Source: Homarus americanus (Eukaryota > Arthropoda > Malacostraca > Decapoda > Nephropidae). From it: DNA of 64,000 bases. Of this stretch, positions 1-9,884 are shown one piece after another; the first letter of the stretch is position 1; each line of letters opens with the position of its first letter. The position numbers were made by a program, and so were the translations under genes. The stretch spans positions 8,193,318 to 8,257,317 of the forward strand of contig NW_024725489.1 of assembly GCF_018991925.1 (NCBI RefSeq). Reading direction: 5' to 3'. The notes below the pieces were generated by a model. The model was not told where the DNA came from, did not search any database, and was given only the letters and a program-made list of their open reading frames with translations.

Positions 1-200
1 TTTGTTCGTTTCTTGTTTGTTTGTTTTGATTGTTTGTTTTGTTTATTGTTTGTTGGTATGTTTGTTTGTTTGTTTTATTGTTCTTATGTTTGTTTTATTG
101 TTTTGTTTTAGAATGATGTTTTTGTGGTGTCATTATTGTTTGTGTTGTGTTGTTGCCTGCTTGTTTGTTTGTGATGTGTTGTTTGTTTGTGGATTTGGTG
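1..200. repeat. TTTG-rich simple sequence
   Basis: Interrupted tandem TTTG/TTTGT units on the + strand with occasional A and C. The open frame across it is low complexity (F, C, L, V) and is not credible as protein. The window begins inside the tract. Confidence 0.85.
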
Positions 201-289
201 TGTGTGAGAGACACAGAGAGAGTATCAACACAATTTCCATACCGCTATATTTACCAACAACTTTGTCATAACTTAACAGTGAGCCAGGA

Positions 290-321
<32 letters not shown>
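290..321. repeat. (CT)n microsatellite
   Basis: About 16 CT dinucleotides with a single TTT interruption. The overlapping minus-strand frames rich in RERERE residues are translations of this tract. Confidence 0.9.
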
Positions 322-1209
322 GATAAAAACTGATCGACTTGTACCTGCGGTTGTTGTTTGTGTTTTTAATTGGTAATTTAATACAGCATTTATCATTTCT
401 AATTTCTACTGTTGTTCCAGCCACATTATATATATAAATGCTATACAACATGTACAGGGTTACTACTCTGGCACAGTAACCAGAATACATAACTTCCTCC
501 TCTCCCCCCCTCCTTTCCTGGTCTTTGTCTTGAGCGGCAGACACTAGTTCTAGTCGCTCCGAGCGTCAGGGGTTGCACTGTGGGGCTGGATCCTCGTACA
601 GTGTGGGTGACTCGTCTTCGGTCAGGGGGGCCAGCAGCAGGGGGTGGAGGACTGGCCGGGAGGCCACTCGGCTCCTGACTGACGCCCATCACCCAGCAAT
701 CCCAGCAGCCGTCGTCGGGTCCTGGACGCAGGCAGGGGCACCAATCTCCAGCAGCTGGGAGGCGGGCCTGCCGGTCGTCGCCGATCTGTGGCAATCCTGG
801 GCACATTCATGCGGTCTGCGGCGGTAACGCTCTAACTTTGGTCTGCCAGTCGCCATAAGAGGCTGCGTGTGTGTAGGAACGCAAGCCGGAGGGTATCGCT
901 AGGGATCTGGGCGAGGCGATCACCAACCAGTGGTGGTGGACGCCGGGTTCTGGGCAGCTCTCGATAACGCGGCAGCGCCGGTAGCGTCTTCAAGTCGACT
1001 CCGCACCCTGCACCAGCGTTCTCAATGAGCAGCTGGGATCCACTCAGGAAAGTCTCGATCCCACGCCTAACTCCTTGCAGTTAACCCGACAACAAGTCGT
1101 AGCAGTAGACCTACGTCGACCCATCCGTGACACGACCTGTCGCTGTAGTTGATCTCTGCTGAAAGACCCGGCATCCGGCATCTGGGAACCGTCCGCTTGA
1201 ATACAGCAG

Positions 1210-1305
1210 CTACGCCGATGGTCCCAGAACACGTTTAGTAAGGCCCAATTTCCGGAACTTCAACCCAATCAACGTAGTATCGGCACCGGTGTCCATATAA
1301 CCTCA
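1210..1305 (-). pseudogene. Retroelement aspartic protease fragment
   Basis: This short minus-strand frame between two stops reads GYMDTGADTTLIGLKFRKLG near its start. DTGAD followed by hydrophobic residues is the active-site loop of retroviral-type (clan AA) aspartic proteases, which cut retroelement polyproteins. Only about 30 residues are in frame. The flap and the second conserved Gly-rich motif are not visible, so the domain is truncated by stops and indels. It lies downstream (on the minus strand) of the possible gag and zinc-knuckle remnants, which fits a pol 5' end. Cellular retropepsin-like genes are less likely given the decay. Confidence 0.55.
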
Positions 1306-3331
1306 ATTGACCCGACACATCACCGTGTGAAACAGCCAACGGATAACAGGAAAAGGTAGCCCTGGGGCGATAGTCGATTCCACCCTCCTGATGCGACTCC
1401 GCTGCTGCTTGGGCTCGTGGCCATCTGGAGAACTGCGCAACAACCCCGAGAAATGCTATCCTCCTCGTCACCAGGCAAGGCGGGTTGGCGGCAGCAATTA
1501 AAGTGTCCATAGCAACCCCCAGGCCCTGACACTGTGGCCTCGTGCAGAGCACCTGTCTGTGTTAGACCAGTGGCCCATACGGTCACATCGACGACACAGT
1601 GCGTCCGGCCGGGCAAGTCTTGAGGCTGTGCCACAGCTGCAGGAAAAGCACTAGGCGGAGCGTGGAAGAACGTGTGGCAGCCTTAGCGTTGTTGGCCGCA
1701 TGTATCCTTCTTATTATTTTGAGATAGCTCTCACAGCAGGTGGGGCCCATAAGGCAGAGGTGGCGGACTTAGTGGCCTCATGACCGACATCGATCACACT
1801 ACCACTGGAGTGTGGAGGGAAGCGTCAGGGGATGAGTGGCTCATCAACTCTTCGTGCCTGACACCTGTCAAGATCCGTGCTTGATCCAGGCTTCCTCCAT
1901 TCCCGGCTGTGCGCCTTGCAGACGTCGATCTCCTCTGACAAACTCTTCTGGCATTACAAAAAGTCGTCAAAGTTCGTTTCTCCTCCTGCTTGCAGCTGGT
2001 AAAAAAACGCGGCAGCGTAAGCCTCGTTGTTCCGACCCATGCGTGCTCCTGTAAAGGTCGAGCATCCGTCACTGAAGGTAGAGTCGGAGGCACGTGCAGC
2101 TCCAAAACTCTCTGGGTCTCCGACAAACACATCCGCGGTTGGATGAGCTGTTTGTTTGGGCATGCTGTCAGGTCCACCATCGTGCGATAATCATCCAACG
2201 CCGCCTCCTCAAGAAAAAAGCTGAAGCGTGGCTGGGAAATCTGTGGTGAGAGGCGGGTGGGGTTGAACAGATGCCTTGGGGCTGTTGGGGTAGCAAAAAG
2301 TGCCTGGAGGACGCTGGTGTGGTGGAGGAGGTGTGCGCTGGCGCCTTGAGCTGGCGCTTCTACCTGCAAGTGAGGAGGGTGGGTTAAGCGCCAGGGTCGC
2401 CAATAAGCGCCTCAAAAGCGCCTTTCCTCCTCTCTTCGTGTCTCCTCCCTCTGAAGTTCATCTCTCTCGTCTCGTCCGGTCGTCCATCCACTTCAGGGTG
2501 TGGCGATATCCGTCACTGGAGGTGGAGAGATGAGAGTCTGCGCCCAGTGGAGGGGGAAGGTGGTGGGGAGTCGTGTCTCCCATCTTGACTGATCCTTCTT
2601 ACGCCCATCTTTGTGTGTGTGTGGACTGCTGTTTAATATAGAGTAGGCCTCAACAGCTCGAACCACATATATGTGACATAAACAGGCGCCAAAAATCGCA
2701 TGGTCCAGGTCCACTGTCCTGTCCGTGGTGAGTGAGTCTTGTCTTGATGTATATGTGTCTCCAGAAGGCGGAGGCGTGGTGGCCGGCCGGTGGCGGAGGC
2801 AAGACCAGTGTCTCACGGATGCTCGCACAAGAAGGGTGGGCGCGCCTGCGTGCTCCGTGGGTACCGCAAAAAAAACATGCCAATACTCAGCTCAGCTAGA
2901 CACACACTAATACACTGGCCACCTAACCTGCCACCGTCACTAAAATGCACTGTGACAGAGCAAACGCTGCACATCATGACGAAACACAGCGCAACACAAC
3001 CTAACTTCGCCACCCAGGTCAGCGGCGCGCCCAGCCTTTAGCATCGACGAGCGTAACTGTCGGCATTGTTCACACACTTTGTAAGTCCACAGATCCTAGA
3101 CACTGCGCCATAAGGTTATTGAGTATTGCCCTGAAGAATGCTGATGATAATGAGAAACACTGAGTAACACTGAGTCCATTGTGTGGATGGGGAAAATACA
3201 AGTGTTGTTGACCAGCGTTTGCCAAGCACAGCTCCACACAGTCAGACTGAGCTGCCTTGCCATATAGCAGCCTCCCGAAGACAATGTTACTTTTAACGTG
3301 CAGTGTTGCCACGTGATTCCATATATATACA

Positions 3332-3428
3332 TGCTACTCGGCACAGTAGCTTATGTACAGGAGTTGCTACTCGGCACGGTAGCTTATGTACCAAGGTTCT
3401 TTCTCGGCACAGTAGCTTAGATATAACC
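3332..3428. repeat. 33-bp tandem repeat, about 3 copies
   Basis: Units begin at 3332, 3365 and 3398 and share CTCGGCACAGTAGCTTA; the third has diverged. A related single motif lies at about 455-490, which is why I suspect these are LTR ends. Confidence 0.75.
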
Positions 3429-3429
3429 T

Positions 3430-4028
3430 ACATGACACCCAGTTTCAATGAATAGTCTGAAAGACCGGACAACTCGGCAACTGCTCTGTTTGCACAATTA
3501 TAACATAGGACCTTAAAGGGCTTAAAGAAAACGAGGACATGAGAAAATTTCCAGTGGTCACGACACAAATTTACAGGCATAGTAACGCCTCTCGGTAATG
3601 GTTTGTATCCACTCGGATGATGTTTAATGTTTCTCTGGGACAAGAAGCTCGTCACACTTACTTTCCTTATTTATGTCTTTATAATTTTAATTCATTCCAG
3701 ACTACACCATCTAACCATTCATTCTAGTGCAATATATCACTATCCTCCGATTGTCTCTCGTCTCCCATACTCTTCCCAGCAGATGTGTGTCCCTGGTTCT
3801 CAATATACTTACTCTACGTCAATTGCATTCTTCTTGCTGTCGCATTTATTACATTCACATAGACACGACTATTCTGAGGGATTTATATGTTCTCTGGCTA
3901 TTTTTTCGACATTTGTTGCTTTCACTCACAGGGGGCCACTGGTTTAGAGCATATCAAAGACAATGAGAACTCTGGAGACTCAGGGGTCAAGTTTGTACAC
4001 TGACTTGCATCGGCTCAGTTCCCATCCC
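3430..4028. other. Unassigned sequence
   Basis: No credible coding region, RNA gene or repeat structure seen. The short open frames lack recognisable motifs. Confidence 0.5.
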
Positions 4029-4236
4029 AGTTGCGGAAATGTGTTCCTCCACCCACTGTGGTAACCCATGTCTCCAAACGGCCAACCTATATGACCTATA
4101 GCAAACCTATCCACCAATCACGGTGGTCGTTACACTACCAATACCCATTCATTCATAAATAGTGATACTACTACTGCGACGCTGCCGTTTGGAGACACAG
4201 GTTACCACAGGGGTGTAGGAACACATTTCCGCAACT
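4029..4236. mobile_element. 208-bp MITE with ~54-bp terminal inverted repeats
   Basis: The left end starts AGTTGCGGAAATGTGTTCCT. The reverse complement of the right end (4184-4236) starts with the same 20 bases and continues through CTGTGGTAAC and GTGTCTCCAAACGGC with a few mismatches and one indel. The roughly 100-bp centre is non-coding. No obvious target duplication is seen in the flanks, so the superfamily is undetermined. Confidence 0.8.
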
Positions 4237-4568
4237 AGCAGATTTAATAAGATTGAAGTAATCCATATAAAAATATTTCTTGTATGGGACCGCGGCCATG
4301 GACAATTGACATTTCGTCATGAACCGACCCTGTTATCCTCATTGGCCTGTAGAAAAAAGTTTGCCCACAATCTGTCATGACACCAATCCTAGCAAACTTC
4401 CAGAAGGATTGCCCTCGCAGAAATACAGTCAAACCTTTTATGTGGTGTGGGGCCCGTGCAAGATATAGCTCCTGGACTACACTGAGGGAAATCAAAAAGT
4501 CTCAGTTACCTACTGGATGCCATGAGGGAGGGGTGATTATTTTTAATGTAGAGTGTGGTAATGAGTGC
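4237..4568. other. Unassigned sequence flanking the nested element
   Basis: A plus-strand frame from 4377 (MTPILANFQKDCPRRNTVKP) runs into the inverted repeat that starts near 4569. It resembles nothing I recognise and may be chance. Confidence 0.4.
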
Positions 4569-5117
4569 TATGGTTCCTCCCGACATCTTTTTCCCGCGCT
4601 CTGCAATCCTAGTCCAGTCAAATCAGCACGAAAACCAGCATATAGCGGAAAAAATATAGAGAGTTTAAATTTTGCACACATACTCCTGAAGGCTGTGCAA
4701 ATAAAGATCAAAAGAGTTCCCCTCCATCCGACTGCAGCAACCCCCTTTTTTGACCCCACCACCCCCCCTGAGGGAGGCCTTTTTACTACATTTCCCCTAT
4801 TGTTTGGAAAACGGTGCATCGAGCGAAAAAAGTTTTATATAAAAGAAAAATATTGAAAATAAAATTTTGCACAAGATTGTCTATATGCATTTTTCCCAAG
4901 GCGTTATAGTTTTTGCTTAAACAAGACCAGAAGTGGAAGGCGAGTTTGAGCTGAGATCAAGATATTTCCGTCTCGCGCTCAGTTTCCCATCAATAACTCT
5001 CAAACGACTAATTTGTCATTAAAAATGTACATAAATGAAATTGTAGAGTGGGAAGTTCTTTATTTGGGTAGATAAGAGACAAGTTTTTATGAAGTTGTAA
5101 ATGTTTTCTATAATTCA
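4569..5117. repeat. Left long inverted repeat of outer element
   Basis: Pairs with 13071-13729 in inverted orientation. It includes a C-rich/A-rich stretch (ACCCCACCACCCCCCC) and ends within the first coding segment's upstream region, near TGTAAATGTTTTCT. The middle portion (about 4800-4870) is not conserved in the right copy. Confidence 0.8.
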
Positions 5118-5130
5118 CTTTTCGTTTTCA

Positions 5131-6140
5131 GATGTGAATGAAATTCCAGTTATTCAGTACGGCATCAACAACAATTGTTTTTGTTACAAGAAGAGTTTAA
5201 ATGAGGGTGAAACTGTGAATGTGAAGGATGGCATCCACAACTTAAGACGTGTATGTCAAATCCGAGAAGACGGTAATTTTGAGATGTTAAGGCAAGTGGA
5301 CACAATTGAAATGCATAAAGTTTGCAGACGTGAGTACATTAAGGAGAAAAATATAGCCACAGATTTAAAAAAAACAGAAGCTTTAAAACAAAGTGAGTGT
5401 ACTTTGCGCTCAGAAGAAGAATTTGATTTAAAAAACAATTGTTAGTTCTGTAGTGAAAAATGTGATATTGCTACAGAAAGGAAAAAAAAACTGTGGATAA
5501 ACGCGAAGTTATGTGGGAAGTTCATACTCTGACTATGAAAAACAAACTACTGGAGGATGCTGAGCAAAGGAAAGACGAATGGGGTGAGAAAGTATCGAAA
5601 CGAGTTAACAGCGTCATGTGCCTTGTAGCAGAAAAAGCGTGTTATCATGGAAAATGTTACTCAAAATTTGCATGCAACCGACCATCAACTCTAAAACGAG
5701 GACGGCCACAGGATGAACACATTGCGTCGTATTTGAAAAATTTTGCTTGTATATTGATGACTGGGGAATGCCAGTTCTCTTAACACGACTTGATAAAGAA
5801 ACTTGAAGAAATTACTGAACACATACGGAGATGGAGTGATGTTTGCACAGATGAAGAAAATACCAACAGTTGTTTGTTTCTATGGCTATAGACTGAAATT
5901 GTTTAATACCTGGTACTCAGAGCAAGAGAAAAATGAGAAAGATGAGCGGTTAAGAATTGTAAAACTGCAGCAACTATAGTTCGAGAGGACATTAAAACAA
6001 CTGCCTATAACACCACAGATTACCCAGATGTCGCAGATATTATGAAGAATGCAGAAGATGTAGTTCCTGAGACGTTGCATGCCTTTTTGGAAACAGTTAT
6101 CCAAAAAAAATAGAAAGAGTGAAAAGGAAAAAGTAGAAAG
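5131..6140 (+). pseudogene. 5' part of outer-element protein (before the insertion)
   Basis: Open segments lie at 5131-5442 and 5493-5780, with further matching codons up to about 6140. TTTTCGTTTTCAG just before 5131 could be a splice acceptor, so the first ATG at 5101 is not secure. Recognisable blocks are IEMHKVCRREYI, a CxxC pair around the stop at 5443, DEWGEKVSKRVNSV, and YHGKCYSKF with preceding KAC. This Cys/His pattern resembles the N-terminal region of a large, widespread but uncharacterised family in cnidarian, fish and arthropod genomes; I rely on recall, not a search. Several stops and indels separate the blocks, so the gene is dead here. The reading frame then runs into the inner transposon at 6149 and resumes at about 9870. 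Confidence 0.6.
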
Positions 6141-6148
6141 ACAGTGTA

Positions 6149-6488
6149 CAGTAAGGTTGCTCATTTTTTCACACTTTTTTAAAATTGTGGGTGGGGGTGT
6201 TTTTTCCCATTATTTTGTTACTCCTGAATTCATTGGTGCCAGAATTAATGAAATCCAACATGTTCTAGGGGTCGCGAATCTAAATATAAAAATGAATTTT
6301 TGCGAAAAAACGTCAAAACTCAAGCTTTTTCTCTTATAGATCAGCAATCGCGCTGCTTTTCACTACTTAACCCTAATGGCTGGCTAGAGCAGCTATTCAG
6401 CTTTCCATTGACACCTAATTCGATTGCATGCACCTCTTATTTGACCTTCTAAGTCAGGTCAAAGGCTGTAGCCTACCTGCGTTAACGG
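6149..6488. repeat. Left TIR of inner transposon
   Basis: Inverted partner of 9529-9861. The terminal bases are CAGTAAGGTTGCTCATTTTT. Similarity ends near GCGTTAACGG. Confidence 0.88.
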
Positions 6489-6766
6489 AGTTATAAATTC
6501 ACTAGGTTCACATTGGCAGCTTTAAAACCCTGCGCTTCTTTGCAGTGTTTTGACATGTGTTGTGTTTTTGTTGGTACTGTGGTGTTATTTTATAATTTAC
6601 TCAAATCTGCTATATAGTGTGGCAGTAAATTTATGGTTATCTATTTATGTTGTATTTTCTACAGGTGATTAAATTGCTCTTATGTGACCCTATTTTGTTT
6701 GCCTATTTTGTTTTATTACAAAACGTTTTTTTCTTACAGAGTTCATCTGTTTATATACATACAATC

Positions 6767-9342
6767 ATGGAAGAGAGTGAGTCGCAGTCGGGGGAGAATG
6801 CTAAGGGGACTGTCAGGCCAACATCATCCACTACCCGTTCTGCCACTGAAATCTATCTAGTAGGCCAGCCAGCATCGTCAATTAGAGGCAGTAAACTCCC
6901 GACGATGCGTCAAGTCCTGAAGTTCTTCTTTCACACAGTGAATGAATCTGGTGACAGACAGGAGACGTTTAAAGAAACAGTGAGAAACGTACTCACGTTC
7001 TGGAATTTAGCTCGCATCAAGACTATCTCAGAGAGGGGGTGCCGGGAGAAGCTGACAAGGTTATGGGAGCACTGGAGAAGTCTACAAAAAAGTCGGGACA
7101 GGGCTGCAAAGGACAAGGTTGAAAACTTCAAGTCTCAACTTGACCTGTTGTGGGACATCGGAGCACCGGACGCCGTAGAGGACATCGAGAAGAACCGGCT
7201 GCTTACACCGGCCGACAAACAACAAGACATCGCCTTCTATCAAGACCAACGCGGAGAAAGAAAAGCGTTCATGAGTGGTAACGATAAGATTTTTGCCGCT
7301 AAGAAGAGAAAGCAGGAGGAACGAGTCGAGAAGCAAAGGTCGAAACAGGGAAGGTTCGCAGCCTGTGAACCAAGCAGCAGTGATTCGAGACCTCAAACCT
7401 CTGTGGTGGCTGACACCCCAACGGAAGTAGAAATGGAGAAAAAGGACACAGCGATACAACCTGGCAGGTACACATCAAAGCACCCTTATGTGACGGTTCA
7501 GCTTCCACGTCGCATTCTCCAAGAGCCAGCATTAAAGGAACTCGCTGACCGTCTTCGGATATCCAATAACGAAGTAAGTGTATCCATAAATGTGTTTGGA
7601 ATGTTTGAAATTTCTGTTAATTATTTGATAAGCACTTAAACAGTCGACATTTTCTACTGACACCCTTGCCTGCTTTTGCTCGCAGATAGTTTCGGTGGTC
7701 GCAGCAGTGCTGCGCTCTGCTAACCCGCCAGGCGATCTGTCTGAGTTCCGGATCTCGAGAGAGACTGCGAGACGGGCGCGAGCTTCACACCGTCGTCAGG
7801 TAGCTGCCGCACAAAGGGAAGCCTTCACGCCTCCACCACATGCAGTGGTGCACTGGGATGGTAAGCTGGTTAAGGTGAGAACACGTTTAGGTACTACATT
7901 AATATTTTACCAAAGCCTAGACTATTGTAATATATTGTTAGAAATGTATCAAATCATTAACAAAAAGCTTGGAGAAAAAGGCAGCCTTGATAATTCTTCA
8001 TTATCTGTCTGAATTTTTATATTTCTCTTATTTCAGAACGTCGTGGGAGAAGAAGAACACCGACAGGCCATCTTCATCTCAGGGCGGGGCCATGAGGAAG
8101 GGAAGCTGCTTGCTGTCTTGCCAGTGAAGGACGGCACTGGCCTGACCCAGGCACGCTCAACAGCTCGTGCTATCGAGGACTGGAGCTGCGCTTCAAACAT
8201 CAAGGCACTGTGCTTTGATACAACGTCGTCCAACACAGGGCGAGTCCAAGGTGCGGTTATCCATCTGGAGGCGCTGCTGGAAAAACAGCTGTTGAGGCTT
8301 GGGTGCAGACACCACGTCATGGAACTGGTGGTGAGAGCCGCTGCCAGCAACATCTTCGGCAAAACATCGGCCCCTACGGACCCTCTCTTCCAGACTCTTA
8401 AGAAAAGGTGGAGTCAACTAGATCACTCTCAGTATCTCAGGCTGGACATTGCAAATCTACCAGAGTCTGACTGGCTCAGTCACCTCCGACACAGGACCGT
8501 TAGCTACCTGCTGACCGTCACAGAATGGGCCAGAGAGGATTACCGAGAAGCGGCAGAACTAACGCTCCTCGTCCTCGGTGTGAATCCTCCGCGCGGCACG
8601 CACTTTCTGCGTCCTGGCGCATGTCACCACGCTCGCTGGATGGCGAAGATCATATACTACCTCAAGATCTACATGTTTAGCCACCAGCTAGAGCTCAGCA
8701 GTGACCTGTGCGTCAAGCTGCAGAGGATGGCGATCTTTGTGTCTCTGCTGTACACACCGGCGTGGCTGAAATCACCAGTAGCCGAGGATGCGCCTGTGAA
8801 TGACCTGCAACTGCATCACGAACTCCTCCGCTACAGGGCCGTGGACTGTGAGGTGGCTGATGCGGCGCTGGCGGTCGCGAGCCGCCACCTGTGGTATCTA
8901 AGGCCACAGACCGTCGTTCTGTCGCTGTGCAGCGAGAAGTTGAGTGCGGCAGAGAAAAAGGGTGGCGACCAAATTGAGCTGCCTAGAAGAAACGAACGAC
9001 TACGCCAACGACAACTTGGTCATCCAACAGACTACACGGCTTTCCGACCTGATAGATGAACGTTCATGGATGATCTTCAAGGAGCATCATGTGTGCGGCA
9101 CAGCATGGCTGATGTCACCGGTGGAAGACTGGGAGAAAAACGAAGAGTTCATGAAGCTGAAAGATTTCTCCAGAAGCCTGAAGGTAACCAATGACGTGGC
9201 CGAAAGGGGAATAAAGCTTATGCAGGACTTCATTGGTTCAGTCACGAAGGATGAGCAGCAGCTGCAGGATGTCATGCAACTTGTGGAAAAGCACAGGAAG
9301 CAGATGAGTGGCTTCAGCAAGTCTGCTCTGATGCAACTGTGA
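6767..9342 (+). pseudogene. Transposase of inner element (three exons, one frameshift)
   Basis: Cut-and-paste transposase of the RNase-H-fold type. Exon 1 is 6767-7573. An intron with donor GTAAGTG (7574) and acceptor CTCGCAG (7685) follows. Exon 2 is 7686-7874. A second intron (GTGAGA at 7875, TTTCAG ending 8036) leads to exon 3, 8037-9342. All junctions are phase 0. The product would be about 765 residues. Candidate catalytic blocks are HWDGKLVK (first Asp), CFDTTSSNTG (second Asp), CRHHVMELV (the C/D-x2-H signature) and NDVAERGI (possible Glu). The start at 6767 follows a likely 5'-UTR splice acceptor at 6739. One base is lost near 8955-8963 in an A/G run, shifting the frame; otherwise it is intact. 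I recognise the family as abundant in arthropod and cnidarian genomes; assignment to hAT rests mostly on the 8-bp duplication. Confidence 0.82.
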
Positions 9343-9483
9343 GAGTTGAATAGAGGGGGGATTGAACTTTCAAATTGCATCTCCTCCTAAAGTTATTGAC
9401 CTATTACAATGATGTTTGTTTTTTTAAGAGGGAAATATATCATGGAAAAGACTGTGACGGCAAAATATTGATATGTGTTTTCG

Positions 9484-9489
9484 AATAAA
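9484..9489 (+). promoter_or_regulatory. Polyadenylation signal
   Basis: AATAAA 142 bases after the transposase stop codon and before the right TIR. Confidence 0.55.
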
Positions 9490-9528
9490 TGGAAAAGTCA
9501 AAACTATGAATATTTTGGAATCTGGTTC

Positions 9529-9861
9529 CCTTAACGCAGGTAAAGCCTTTGACCTGAACTAGAAGGTCAACTAAGAGGTGCATGCAATCGAATTAGGTGT
9601 CAATGGAAAGCTGAATAGCTGCTCTAGCCAGCCATTAGGGTTAAGTAGTGAAAAGCAGCGCGATTGCTGATCTATAAGAGAAAAAGCTTGAGTTTTGACG
9701 TTTTTTCGCAAAAATTCATTTTTTATATTTGGATTCGCGACCCCTAGAACATGTTGGATTTTATTAATTCTGGCACCAATGAATTTAAGAGTAACAAAAT
9801 AATGGGAAAAAACACCCCCACCCACAATTTTCTAAAATTGGGAAAAATGAGCGGTCGCTGT
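9529..9861. repeat. Right TIR of inner transposon
   Basis: Inverted partner of 6149-6488. Its terminal 16 bases form one arm of a 39-bp palindrome with the flank (9846-9884). Confidence 0.88.
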
Positions 9862-9884
9862 ACACTGTACAGCGACCGCTCATT
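9846..9884. repeat. 39-bp perfect palindrome across the transposon/target junction
   Basis: Two 19-base arms (9846-9864 and 9866-9884) are exact reverse complements around a single central C. The right arm is outer-element coding sequence. The left arm spans the inner element's terminus and part of the target duplication. Confidence 0.95.

Larger units (their letters stand above)
430..3430 (-). mobile_element. Decayed LTR retrotransposon, minus strand
   Basis: The GC-rich block at about 550-2850 contrasts with its AT-rich flanks. The minus strand shows an aspartic-protease motif (MDTGADTTLIG) near 1210-1305. Upstream of it, near 1480-1530, is a degenerate zinc-knuckle-like Cys/Gly-His-Phe/Cys cluster, and at 1800-2370 an open frame that could be gag. 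This is the gag-NC-protease order expected on that strand. A TGGCGCC site near 2690 could be a primer-binding site. Sequences at about 430-495 and 3332-3430 share a GGCACAGTA motif and a TATATATA run in the same order, so they may be remnants of the two LTRs. No RT or integrase is recognisable and every frame is broken. The class is supported mainly by the protease; the LTR ends are inference. Confidence 0.4.
6149..9861 (+). mobile_element. Inner hAT-like DNA transposon, 3.7 kb, nested
   Basis: The terminal inverted repeats are about 335 bp: 6149-6488 against the reverse complement of 9529-9861, nearly identical through AAAATTGTGGGTGGGGGTGT and GATTGCATGCACCTCTTA. Target duplications flank it: ACAGTGTA at 6141-6148 and ACACTGTA at 9862-9869 (one mismatch). 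Removing element plus one duplication restores the outer protein's reading frame across the site, which fixes the boundaries. The ends read CAG...CTG apart from one extra T on the right. An 8-bp duplication and CAG termini fit hAT-like elements. It carries one multi-exon transposase gene (6767-9342) with an AATAAA at 9484. Confidence 0.88.

Noticed and set aside
441..827. GC-rich overlapping frames on both strands
   Set aside because: Open because of base composition; no domain recognised. Treated as part of the decayed LTR element.
2790..3344. Overlapping short frames around the 5' end of the LTR element
   Set aside because: No motif, multiple frames equally open.
4377..4856. 159-residue plus-strand frame
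   Set aside because: It crosses from flanking DNA into the outer element's inverted repeat, so the two halves have different origins.
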